A DNA stretch of 64,000 nucleotides from Corbicula japonica (Eukaryota > Mollusca > Bivalvia > Venerida > Cyrenidae), in assembly GCA_038501625.1 (NCBI GenBank), contig JAZAYU010000013.1, forward strand, positions 1,426,001-1,490,000, given 5' to 3'. The notes under the pieces were generated by a model, which saw only the letters and a program-made list of their open reading frames with translations, had not been told where the DNA came from and did not search any database. Positions 35,301 to 47,300 of this stretch are shown in pieces. Within the stretch, counting starts at the first letter, position 1. Each line of letters begins with the position of its first letter. The position numbers were made by a program, and so were the translations under genes.

Positions 35301-38300
35301 TTTGGACAAAAAGCGTGTCCGAAAACTGTTCAATTTTATCAAAACGAATAAATTCGTTTCGTTTGGAAAGGCTTTTACACATCTATCATAAAGAATAGCA
35401 TCATTCCAATCTGCTAGACAATTAAAAAACTTTTGGCACAAAACATTGTGAAAAAAATGGAATTTTCTTCTTGAAATCCTGTAAAAACGTTATGGATAAA
35501 ATAGAGAAGAGTGCGTTGGCTCATCGTGCCCAGCAGACCATTAAAAGCTACAGGAAGCTATTTCTGTGCAATGGAATGGCAAAGTACAGCATTTCCTTTA
35601 AATTTTTATGAAATTTAAATTATGCAGAGATGAGAAAACGATCACAAATGATAGCCGGTGCAATGATAATTAACTTGAGAATTTCTTTCTGACTACATGT
35701 GAGCTAAAATGTTATTATTTTTTAATCTGGTTAAGCAGACTTAAATTTTTTGGTGTGCATCCCATTACTGCCCATGAACAGGCTCAATCAAACCGAGCCT
35801 GCAGTATTTTCATATTTGTCGTGTTCGGTGGCTTTCAAAGTTCCCTTTTCATCTATTTTAATAGAATATTGATTCTTCTTCATTATAATTTACACTATTT
35901 TAAAAGATTCAATCAAATAATTTGAAAAACCAACATTTATCGAGTGTGCACTTAGAACTTTTGACTAGTGTATAACGAACCAAACATCTTACACAACAGT
36001 GCAGAATATTATATGAACTTTGTTATGGTGCGAAATAAAAAAAAAATCAGGAAAATTAAGTGTTGCGTTGACAGTTAAGCACATATTAGCGACACAAAGA
36101 AAAAAGAGCAGCTTACGGTATTAAAAATATTTTGTTGACGCGTTTGATCAGTCTTAATGAAATGACTAGGTTTCAGCTATCGAGTTATTTGGTGGTTTTA
36201 TAATAATAATAATAATAATAATAATAACTTTATTTAAAGAGGAGACACAGTTGGGACAGAGCCCAATCTTCCCTGTGTTCCTCTATTATATACATTGACA
36301 ATACATACATACAAGACAATAAATGAAATAAGAAATATGAATGTAACAGATAGATAATTACATGGAAAACAAAGAATGAAGTTCAAATGTTAATAAATAC
36401 TAATTTGGTTGGGAGTGGTACTTCGAAAATGGTGAACTGAATTCATACTTTAAATAGTTTTTCTTAAAATGAAGAATAGTTGTTGAATTTTTAACAAAAT
36501 CTGGGAGAGAATTCCAAATAACCGCACCTGAATATGAAAATGATTTGCGATAAATTTCATGTTTTGGTTTTGGGACATACAAAGAAAGGGAAGTTTTTGA
36601 GCGCAAGCATTTTGAATGTATATCAGAGACTAAAGTAAATCGGTTGTTGAGATAACTTGGTGCAGTATTGTGCATTGTTTTGAACATCAGTATTGCCTTT
36701 TTGAATTTAATTCTTTGATCAAATGTCATCCAGTTTAGTTCTTTAAAGAGTTATTGTGATGGTGTTTCAAAATGTTTGTCAAGGATTAGACGGGCTGCTC
36801 TTTTCTGAAAACATATAATACGGTTAATAAGTTCTAGATTGCAATTACCCCAGATAGTGCAGCAATAATCAATATGGGGAAGAATATATGCATTAAAAAA
36901 TAATTTTCGCATTGGTACAGACAAGTAATATTTTATTCTCCCCAGTAAAAACAGTAGAGAGTTACACTTTTTGAGAATATTCTCTACCTGAACAGTCCAA
37001 TTAAGGGTACTGTCAATATGTACTCCTAAGAGTTTTTCGCATGAGCTAACTTCAATAGTTTCACCATTCACTTGAAGGTTGTGGGCTGATTCCGAAATAG
37101 ACTGTTTCGAACGGGAAGTAATGTACATAAGTTTGGTTTTTTTAGCATTTATAACCATTGAATTATTAAGACACCATTTTTGAACATTTATAAGGTCTTG
37201 ATTGAGCGTGTCAGTTACATCATCAATAGAATTTGAAGAGTAATACAAGGTTGAATCATCTGCAAACATATTTGTTTGCGAGTTATGGCTTACCAATGGC
37301 ATATCATTAATGAAAATAATGAAAAGAAGAGGCCCAAGTACAGAACCTTGGGGCACACCTCTTTTGATTGTTTGACTTTCTGAAAAAGTGTTTGATACAG
37401 AAACTTTTTGTGTTCGGCCATGTAGGTAAGACCTAAACCACTGTATTGCAGAGCTATTGAATTTATATATTGCTAGTTTTTCTATAAGAATTTCATGATC
37501 TATCATGTCAAAGGCTTTTGATAGGTCTAGGAAGACAGTACCGGTAATTTTATTTTCATCAACTGCATTTATCCAATCATCTAGAATTGCTGTCAAGGCA
37601 GTTTCACACGAGTGATTAGATCTGAAACCTGACTGCCTCTCATGTGTCAAACTGTGCTTGTTTAAGTAAGATTTAACATTATTGCTGACGTGGCGTTCTA
37701 AAATTTTTGAAAGAATTGGAAGAATAGAAATTGGACGGTAGTTGGCTATGTCATGCTTTTTTAAAAATTGGAGTAACTTTCGCTATTTTGAAGAGATTTG
37801 GGTACATTTTGGTTTTAACATTGAGATTTAATATGTATGTAATACTTTCAGAAATAACCTCTGCACTGAGTTTTAAGAATTTTGCTGCCAAACCATCAAG
37901 GCCTGTAGACTTGGAAGTTGGCAATGTTAGTAGTTGTTCTTTTACAAAAGCAGCATCTAACAAGGGCAAATTGAATTCAGTATTAGGCTGTGTTTTTGAA
38001 CTAACAAAATTTCGAAGCTCAGTGTGCTCATTCTTATGACTATTAGGCTTGGTGGAATTTTGAGATAGTGAAGTAAAATATATGTTGAATTTGTTTGCTG
38101 CAATTTCGGGGTCTGTAATAGGATTACCTTCATCATCATTAATAACACAGTGATCATGATATGTATTTTTGTTTGACAAATTTTTCAAATTTTCCATAGT
38201 ATTTTTGGATTTCTTGTATTACCATTGATTGTTTTAGCATAGAAGGATTTTTTAGTCTCATGGATAAGATATTGAACAATATTTCGGCTTTGTTTGTAAT

Positions 38301-41300
38301 TTACAGAGTCGCCTATGCGTTTAAAATTGTCCCTTATTTTCATGGCTTCAGATATTTCAGAGGAAAACCAGTCAGGTTGGATTGGACAGATCATTCAAAA
38401 AGGCGTCTTGAGAGAAGTGTTTCATACTTCTGTAATTGATAATATTTGAAGCACCACTCCCATTTGTAAAAAGTTTTCGTGTCAAACAAACTGCATAATG
38501 GTCACTTAAGGAAATTGGTTGAACATCTACTTTAACAATATTGTTTGGCAAATTTGTGTAAACATGATCAATTATTGTTGCAGTCAAGTTTGTCACTCTT
38601 GTATGTGTTTTAACCATTTGTGTAAGGTGAGAATTGTCCACAATGCCTATCCAGCGTTTGTTTAATTTTTGTAGATCACTATAGTCAAAGTTCAGATCAC
38701 CTAGTAAAATAATTTCAGTTTCTTCAATTACAATTTGTTCCATAGTATTTTCTATCCGATCAAGCCAATTTTGAGTTGATGATGGTGGCCTATAAACATA
38801 ACCTAATAGAAAGGGTTTTTGTTTACTATGTCGAATTTTAAGCCAAATCATTTCTAGGTCATCCTTTTCAAATTTTAACATTCTCTCATAAACAATGTCG
38901 CTTCTTATATAAATTATTAAGCCACCACCATTTGATTGCCTATCTTTTCTAATTATTTGGTACCCTGGAATAGATACCTCTGCATCCAAAAATGTAGGAT
39001 TTAGAAATGTTTCACAAAGTTCAAATATTTGAATATTTTCCTGTTCTTGAAGAATGTGTTTGACTTGATCCAATTTGGGATAAAGATAATGAATGTTCAG
39101 ATGAGCTATATTCATTCCTTTCTTTAAGAACCATTTAGAGCCTTGAGATGGTGTGGTTTGATTGCCAAGGTCAGTTAATATCTCCGATTTGCTGGGGGAT
39201 ACCATATTGGTTCCGGTGGCATTGGCATCCACTGAGCTGGCATTCTGTTCGCTGGGTGTCTGTTCCAGTTCCAATCTGTGTGGTAGCTGTTCCTCCGGTA
39301 AGGCTCCTTGTTTTGTTTTGGGCCGTGGTGAAAATGTGAGGTATATGATCTGCCGGGTAGTCCAATGGCCTCATGGATGACTTTTTTCATGTTGTTGCCT
39401 AGAACTGCACCTCCTTTTGAGTTTAGGTGAACCTCATCGTAATATAGACTGTGCATATTTTTAAAGTCTTCTGTATTGTCCAGGAAGATGTGGTCATTGT
39501 CATTACACAGGTCTTTCAGTGACTGATTTAGGGCTGTGATTCTCTGTGCTGATAACTTGTCCCGTTTTTTGGGTAGAATAGAGGAAAGGATTATTTTTGT
39601 ATGCGAATTGAAGTGCTGTACAGTGTGTAACAAGTCTTGGAAATCTTCAGTGATAGATGATGGGCTATCGGCTTCCGAAATGTTGTTGATTCCTACATGT
39701 ATCATAACTACTTCGGCATTTTTGAAGCTCTCGGTGTCTGCCAATGACGTAACTGTGTTTTCTATAGTTTTGACTCTCGCTCCTCCATGTGATTTGATTG
39801 TCAAGTCTATGTTACTTCCAGCCAGTTTACTTCTGCTCAGTACTTTTGTTACAGAATCTCCAAGAATGATGACACTTTTTTTCTTGTTTACATTTCCTGA
39901 TTGCAAACTGCTTCGGTTGCTCAGTGGAGTTTTGGGTATTTTTAGCACTTGTTGATGGGGAAGGAGATACTGTAGATGATCGAGATTGCTGTTTGACATC
40001 GCCATAAATATTAAGACCACACTTTGAGATCAGCGAAACAAAAATTGTTGCTAGCAAGAGTACTGAAATTTAGCGAGTTGATTTCTATTGGCGAAAATTT
40101 TGATATAAAGAAATCAAAAGTAACATTCTTTAATAATGGAAAATACTTTTTGTATTTTGTATTGAGTTAAACGTATGTCAAACAAAAGTAAGAAAGCAGA
40201 TTTTTCCGGAATCAGCTTGAAGACTTATGAATTTGTATTTGAAAAAGAAAATTGAACGGGTTTTAAACATGTGCGTGCTTTTTAATATTTCTGGTACGTG
40301 AAACCAATGTTTTGCTGATAATTTAATGTGGGTGCAAATAAAAAGATTTTGTTTATGTATCAAATAGTTCTGGATAGTTAAAAGCTGCCAGGTTTCATTT
40401 TTTTGTTGAGTATATTTGATTACTTTATTGAAGTAACGGAGAATTTGATAATGAATTCATTTCTTTATAAAAATGTCACACAGCGCGAAGCTCACCTTTT
40501 AAAGGGAGTGGGAGCACACGCAACTTCTCGGGCTGTTCAACGGAACCTCGGCCCAGCTTTTTAACTTCAACTATCTGTGCAGTATTTCCGCTTGATTCAC
40601 TGTGTAATGTTTTTGTGGAATATTTATTTATAAAAGCAAACTTAAGAAAAGCATCAATACTGTTCTCATTGATTACATGAACCTACAGCAGCATTCAAGT
40701 CCAGACCGGCGAAAAAATAAAGATGACAATTTTTTCGAAAGTGTAACTGCATATGGGTGTTTTTAAAAATGTGCGTCAACTTACCAAAATCTCTATGTTT
40801 TATACAACATTATTTTGATTTGATGTCCTGATATCTGTAATTAAAATTAGTGTCGTCTGCGTCGTAAGGGGCCACAAAATGAGTTGTATTCGATTTTCAA
40901 TGCATACATTTGATCTACTTTCAGTTTGAAAACCTTACGTAAAATTTAGAGCAACTTGAAACAACAAATTATAACACTTGATTAGATTTTATTGCTTAAT
41001 GTTATAATTTGATTATTGATGAATTCTGATGTAGTTCATATAGAATTACTAGAATCTTAAACTGCAGTTTAAGCAAAAGTATGATTCTTGAGGTGAAAAA
41101 AAACTTTTACAAAACTATAATTTTAATATGTTTAATTTTTACCATCATTATAGTGCTTAAGTATGACGCGCAATGGAAAGATTTTATTGTGTCGTTAAAA
41201 TTAGGGGGACAGGGGTAAAGGTGAACGTAATAACGTAAAAACGAATTCGGTGACCCCCCTTTTTTATTTATCAAACATTTTCAAAATAAAAGTTACAAAT

Positions 41301-44300
41301 GAATTATGCAAAAAAATCAAAATTTTATTGATAAGATTTTTCGCAATTCCGAAACAAGCGACGAAAATTTAGTAAAACTCTACGTCATTTTTCAGGTCGA
41401 AACGGCGCTTTTCGGCGACGTCACGCGTAAATCTTCGGTGAAAACTCATGAAAGTTACATCAGTGGAAAGAGAATTAGATTCTGTACAATATCATCAAAA
41501 CAGAATACGGAACATTCGAAAGACATTAAAGTTACAGCAGAAAACATTCAGTTACTGTTCTTTTGACGTCATGTCCAAAAACTGCCGTTAGTGTCTATCT
41601 TTAGAGACCTGTATCTTTGAGACAAAATAAATTATTTTTACAGGATATTCTGTTCCATATCGGAAATATGATCAATTAACCGCATGCAAATTTTCATTAA
41701 AATACTCGAAAGTTGAAAAATCGGCGCATTCCACCTTAACCGTGACGTCATGTATACCCTCGAACATACATTGGCTTTTTTAACGACGCGCAGTTGAATG
41801 ACGAAGGAAAAAATGCAGAACAAGTTTTCAAGACCGAGCTTCGCAAATCTGGAAATTAAGTCGAATAAAGATATAAATATAAACTAACTACCCAACAAGC
41901 CTACTTGATCTTATCACCCTTTAAACAATGCATTATAAGGTCTTAGTTCATTGGCATTAAACTAACAACTTTGAGATTAATTTCCAAGTAAAGTTAAGCC
42001 AAGATGATCGATCAAGACAATAAGATCTTCATCGTTATCAAAGTAATAGAAATCCTAACTACACAAAGCTTTAACATAATATTAGGACAAACCTCATATA
42101 AGATTGAAGGTTTAGAGAGATTAATCTAATAACATGATCAATTACAGCGCAAAAAATTACTAGAACGAATCTGCTTGAACAGGCAAAACTAATTACTAAC
42201 GGGGTTTCAAACCAAACCTAAGTTAATTTACGTATCGCATAAGTTTAAACAAAGGCATGCAAACAAACTTAATTTGCAAGTATTATAATGGCAAAATAGA
42301 TAGGTGTATCGACAGCAGAGAGTCTAGAATAAAAAGGTGAAATATGCATATCAGGATTCGCCACATTCAGAAAAAACAGCCTCCCCACACATTCAAGAAG
42401 AAGAGAGGGAGAGAGCATGGTTAATAAAATGATCAGTTTCAAAAGAGACACCACTAACAATTAACAAAAATGAGAACCCGAGGGGTTACCGCCTTGGAAC
42501 GGTCAGTGGCAAATGAAATTGCCACTGGGGGTTTAAACCAGGTTCTAGGGTGCACCAACCTCACACTTGCCCCAACAGGTTCTCATATCACAAAACAAAT
42601 ACAAGTTGTCTTGGTGAAACAACTCCAACCCACTTATTGGCTCAACAATGTTGCATGCAAAAGCACACAAACATATAAAACATAAGAATTTAATAGCATT
42701 GCAAAGCCAAAGGGCGGGTACTCAATGATCTTACCGAGACCAGAGCTCCTGGAGTAAAATCAGCAAGAACACGATGACAGGGATAAAAGAAACAAATCGG
42801 GCTTCTGGGTTCTTTTAAGAAAAGATTTCCCCATAAACCTTCATAAACTCTTAAACCCCTGCCACCGTCGTGCAACCAAAGAGGTAAGCATAATGATCAA
42901 CTGTAGAAGGGTTAATCATCAGGCACGCGGAGCGCTGTAAAATATCATGTTGGTAACCTTTCTTTTTAAATTTACAGATGGTTTTTACGAATAACCGCGA
43001 GAAATTAACATTGCCCTTTATCTTCTTAAGTTTATAAATTAAATCCATAAAAAACTGGCTGTGAAATACCTTGTTGCAATAGTGATTTTAAACTGCACCT
43101 GTATTTATGAATTAGATCTGGGTATCGACGATAAAACTTGCAAAATGTTTTCCTTAATTTGTGATACCGATAACCTTCTTTTAAAGATTTTCTGTAATGC
43201 AAAGATAACGTTCATTGAAATCATTAATATCGTTGCAAGCTCTTGAAAAGCGAACAAGCTGTGAAATATAAACCCCGTAAGATGTTGAACGGGGAACAAC
43301 GCCGTCTAAAAACGGAAAATTTACTATATTAAAATTAAAATCATCTCTTTTATCATATATTTTAGTAGTGACATAACCATTTTCAATTGACAGATTTAGA
43401 TCGAGAAAGTTTGCTTGCTGTTCTGAAGTGTTCGCGTTATTAAGTTATAGTTCTTTAGAGTAGATCTTATTAACCAGTAATGGAAAATGGTTATTATCGA
43501 TATTAAATAAATCATCAAGGTACCTCGAGGTGTTGTTAAAAGCTGTAATAATATCATCCTGATGTTCAGTAGAAAGAGATAACATAAAGTCTCTTTCATA
43601 ACAGTATAAAAACAGATCAGCAACAAGGGGTGCACAATTAGTACCCATGGGATGCCTATTACTTGTTTATAAATAGAGGTACCGAATCTAACATAAATAT
43701 TATCCAGTAAGAAAGTTAGCGACTTTTTTTTTCTTTTTTTATAACTTTAATAAACAAGAAACGTATCTAACTTTAACAGTTATTTAAAAGAACATCCACA
43801 TTATTACACGTAAAATCTCTATTTTTAATTAAAAAACAACAACAAGATAATGACATAACTTTAGTTATTTTAAAGAGCATCACAGCATTAGACCTATATT
43901 CTAACTATTTTTTTCAGGCCCCTTTTCAGGGTAACCCCATTTATTTTGTAACATTTGTGTAATACATTAGAATTCAACATCAATACAATACTTTTAACAA
44001 GCAATACATATATATGAAAAGGAGAGCTGAAATTCATTTTTAAACCAAAATCGACAAAACTGTGTAGTAGTTTCATTACATTTACAAAATGTTTATATTT
44101 CAACTAACATAATTGTCAATAGTTCTGTACTACAAATAAGTGTTCTAAAAAATGAATATAACAAAAATTCACACATAAAGTTAAACATACTTCATTCAAA
44201 TTAACAACTTACTGGTAAATATTTAAGTTATTTTTTCATTACGCTGTCCAGTTAATTAATCTATATAATTAGTTGGAATGACAAGGCATATTAACATAGA

Positions 44301-47300
44301 ACAGATCTAAAAAAGTTTGTACTAAATTCGACTAATTAACATATTCACCTTTTCCCATTTAATTAAGAATTCTTCGAGCTTATTATTTCTTATAGCTATT
44401 TCTTTGTTTATTATTAATTGATATTTCATATAGGATTGTGCACCATTTATAGACGGAGTACAGCACAGTGTTTTACAATGGTAGATATATAGCCGAATCT
44501 GCAATAACAATATATTTTCTGAAAGAAGTTTATTGTCTTTAAAACCAAAAAGTAAAACAGCTTCATCATATACTGGAAAAGATTGTAAGAGACTAAGTTA
44601 ATTTACTATAAATATTCTAGTTGTATGACATCTGCAAAATAGGTGTTCAATTGATTCACATTCTTTCTTGCAAAAAGTACAAAAAGGATTCTCTGCCAGA
44701 TTCATTTTATGTAGAAGCTCATTTGTACCTAAAATTCTGTGTAGTATCCTTACTTGAAACCACTGAATTTTTGTATCATTTGTTAGATTGAATGGAAGAG
44801 AATAAAATATTTTCCAGTCTTTAGTTTCAAAAGTAAGATTTAATTTTTCAGACCATTTTTTCTGACTCTATTAGGTCTTGACAAGTCCACAAAGTATAAT
44901 TATCAAAAGAACCATCTGTAAAAATGCCCTATGTTCATTGCAAGCGATGAAGGTTTTATTTTCTCTAGCAAACGTTTTTTCAATGAGACTGGTTAGTTTG
45001 TCTCTTATTAAATTATGAGTGAGCGAGGTATATAAAGTTGAGAAATCAAAAGTAGACAAACAGAACGCCTGAAAATTATTTGATTTAAGCTTTTTCAAAA
45101 CGTCATTTGAATTTTTAATCGACCAAAATAATTTTTTGCCAGAAGTTTCAAAAACCTTATCGGAATACCTAATTACATGTTCTTTAATAGCTGTAAGACA
45201 AGAAGTTAAGAGCACGGATAATTTAGTAGTAGTGCAAGAACTAGAGTTAGCAATAAATCTTGCTTTGTACGGTGTTTTATGCAATTAGGCAACCAATACA
45301 TAGTAGGTACTTTGTCTTGTTTCGGCTCAATACTGATTCTAAATTTTGTAATTTGTAGAGTGTGTGCAGTAACAATATCACTCTCAGATGAAGAAGTCAG
45401 TACAAAAGCATTAGTGCTGTTCAGTTCTTCAGTTTGAAGAAACTTGTTGGGCACTTATCATTTTATCATTCGTAATAGGTAAGCATGCTTATTTACTATT
45501 CACCAAATATTTAGTGCGCTGTAAAATTTTCTCGTTGAAGTCTTGTCGTTACCTTTTGAATCAACCGAAGTTTGTTAACGAATATAGCTAAGATAAGGAT
45601 AATAACTTTAAACGTAACCACTGGCTGGACAACCTTTTGTCAAACATTTTGCTGTTATGCAATTACCGGGTTCATTGAAATATTTAGCATTCGTCTATGC
45701 ATGAATGCTCTGGAAAAGGAACACGTAGTGAAATGACGTACCTTGTAAGATTTTGAAAGCAGGATATCACCATCCAAAATGGTAATGGATCATTCTTCTA
45801 CCATACATTATACGTTTTTCTACGATTTTTTTTATTTTGATTGTGTATGTGATATGCTTCACAACCGCGCCATCGCCAAAGCATTGTACAGTTCTGCAAG
45901 GCTTTATTTTTTCAACGCGGTTAAATACGTAAAGATGCAATACCTATTGTAGAAACTTAAAACTGTAGAAATGAATTAAGAATATTTTCTTACCTGGTCC
46001 GACTAGAGGCAATAAAAAAAATTCCAAGTGTAATGATGTTACAATGAATCAAAAATTAGTTTGAAATTAAAAAAATATTTTTTTACATTTCCTCTTATCT
46101 TTATAACAATTAAAAACATGCATATAAAACGCTGAATCGCGTATGATATTGTCAGATTTAAGTAGAAGAATGACTTACATGTTGAGAGAATGTTGCTGTA
46201 TTCTGGAACGTGTACCAGGACAATACGATCTCCTTCCCTGTGGACATTTTCTACATAAACTGAAAACAGACATGATGTTGTGAACCTAATGTAATAGAAG
46301 TAAACAAACGAGCGATTTTTTCTTACATTCGTGCCAGTGAATAGCCGGAATTGCATATCAACGACAAGTCTGCTCCGGTAGAGAGGTGATTTAAGTTTTA
46401 TAATGTTGTAAATATTGCCCTTCGTATTGAACAAAAATATTAACAAAGGCTTTTTACGTGAGTTTAAGTATCATAAAAGTATAAATAATTTAGCTAACAC
46501 TTTACAAATTACTAGTTTATTTCAAATTTTTCAAGATTTTTCTTTTTCTGCTTACATGAACTTGTAACAATGACAAAGAATTGAACAAACGGCAATTTCA
46601 TATATAGCAGCCATTGTTTTTGAAACAGAGGCAAAAAGGTGAATAAATAGAACAAACGCATTTTGTAAGTTTTATTGCCAAGACTCAGATTCAGTCCAAA
46701 AATACAATTGAAGTTTAAAAATACTTCTGTCTGCAGATTTTTCGATTTCTGTGTTTTAAAGAAACTTACAATTCTCTAAATTATTCATACACCATGAGAA
46801 AATAAAACATAAAAGTGACTGTAAGGATATTCTACAACAATATGCATGCTTAGTGACCGATTTAACACCTGCTCATTTTAATGACGTGTAATGAGGACCA
46901 GAACAAGAACATAGGGGCCAGATCAATTTCGTTTGCTCCTGACATTTTTTTCCTGGTTGATTAAATTTTAGGTGCTTTTGTCTCGTAATAGGTATCAAGT
47001 ATTTTCTTTGACATACAATTTGTAAAAAACATGTTCGCCGAGTAAGTGTTTTAATGTAAACATAACAAAGCAACGAGTGCTTGTTTGTTTTTGTGTCATA
47101 TTTTACCACCGGCCTTTTTGAATCGATAGCGCCGAAGGTTATCCATTTCATTTTATTGTTAGTAATGTTTATTTGTTTGAATTCGTAATATAATTAATTA
47201 GTGCTCTCTATTCTAACTTCTGTTTTGACTTTTGTGCGAGTTTGTATTTTGATGTAAGCATAATTCACCTTTTGAAGAACAACGTGGACAATAACTGTTA

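Larger units (their letters stand above)
36206..40060 (-). mobile_element. CR1/L2-type LINE with SGNH-esterase ORF1, nearly full length but decayed
   Basis: Reading leftward from about 40060: an esterase-like ORF1, AP endonuclease, RT, a C-terminal WNSLP block, and a 3' end in a TTATTATT repeat (36206-36231 on plus as TAATAATAA). ORF2 is broken by an internal deletion near 38390, one-base changes in A-runs near 38195 and 37757, and a TAA near 36750. The element lies in USP intron 2 in the sense orientation of the gene. The esterase ORF1 is typical of CR1-group LINEs. Confidence 0.9.
42331..45440 (-). mobile_element. second Naiad PLE, 5' truncated and interrupted
   Basis: Starts at about 45440, just downstream of the position of TGA 4, so the endonuclease is absent. 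RT blocks are present with shifts: WLP, HKTPYKARFIANSS, STFDFSTLYTSL, MGTNCAPLVADLFLYCYERD, SRYLDDLFNID and the C-terminal GCTTVAGV. Losses of one base near 43650 (CCCATGGG) and 44930 break the frame. A LINE end is inserted at 43725-44867. The 3' folded block and tail are well kept down to 42331. It lies in USP intron 2, sense to the gene. Confidence 0.9.

Noticed and set aside
42470..42685. Recurring 71-codon frame (MRTRGVTALERSVAN..) seen at 18236-18451 and 42470-42685 and in part at 55444-55716
   Set aside because: It is the antisense of the Naiad folded 3' block; recurrence is due to repeat copies, and the frame is not maintained in the diverged copies.
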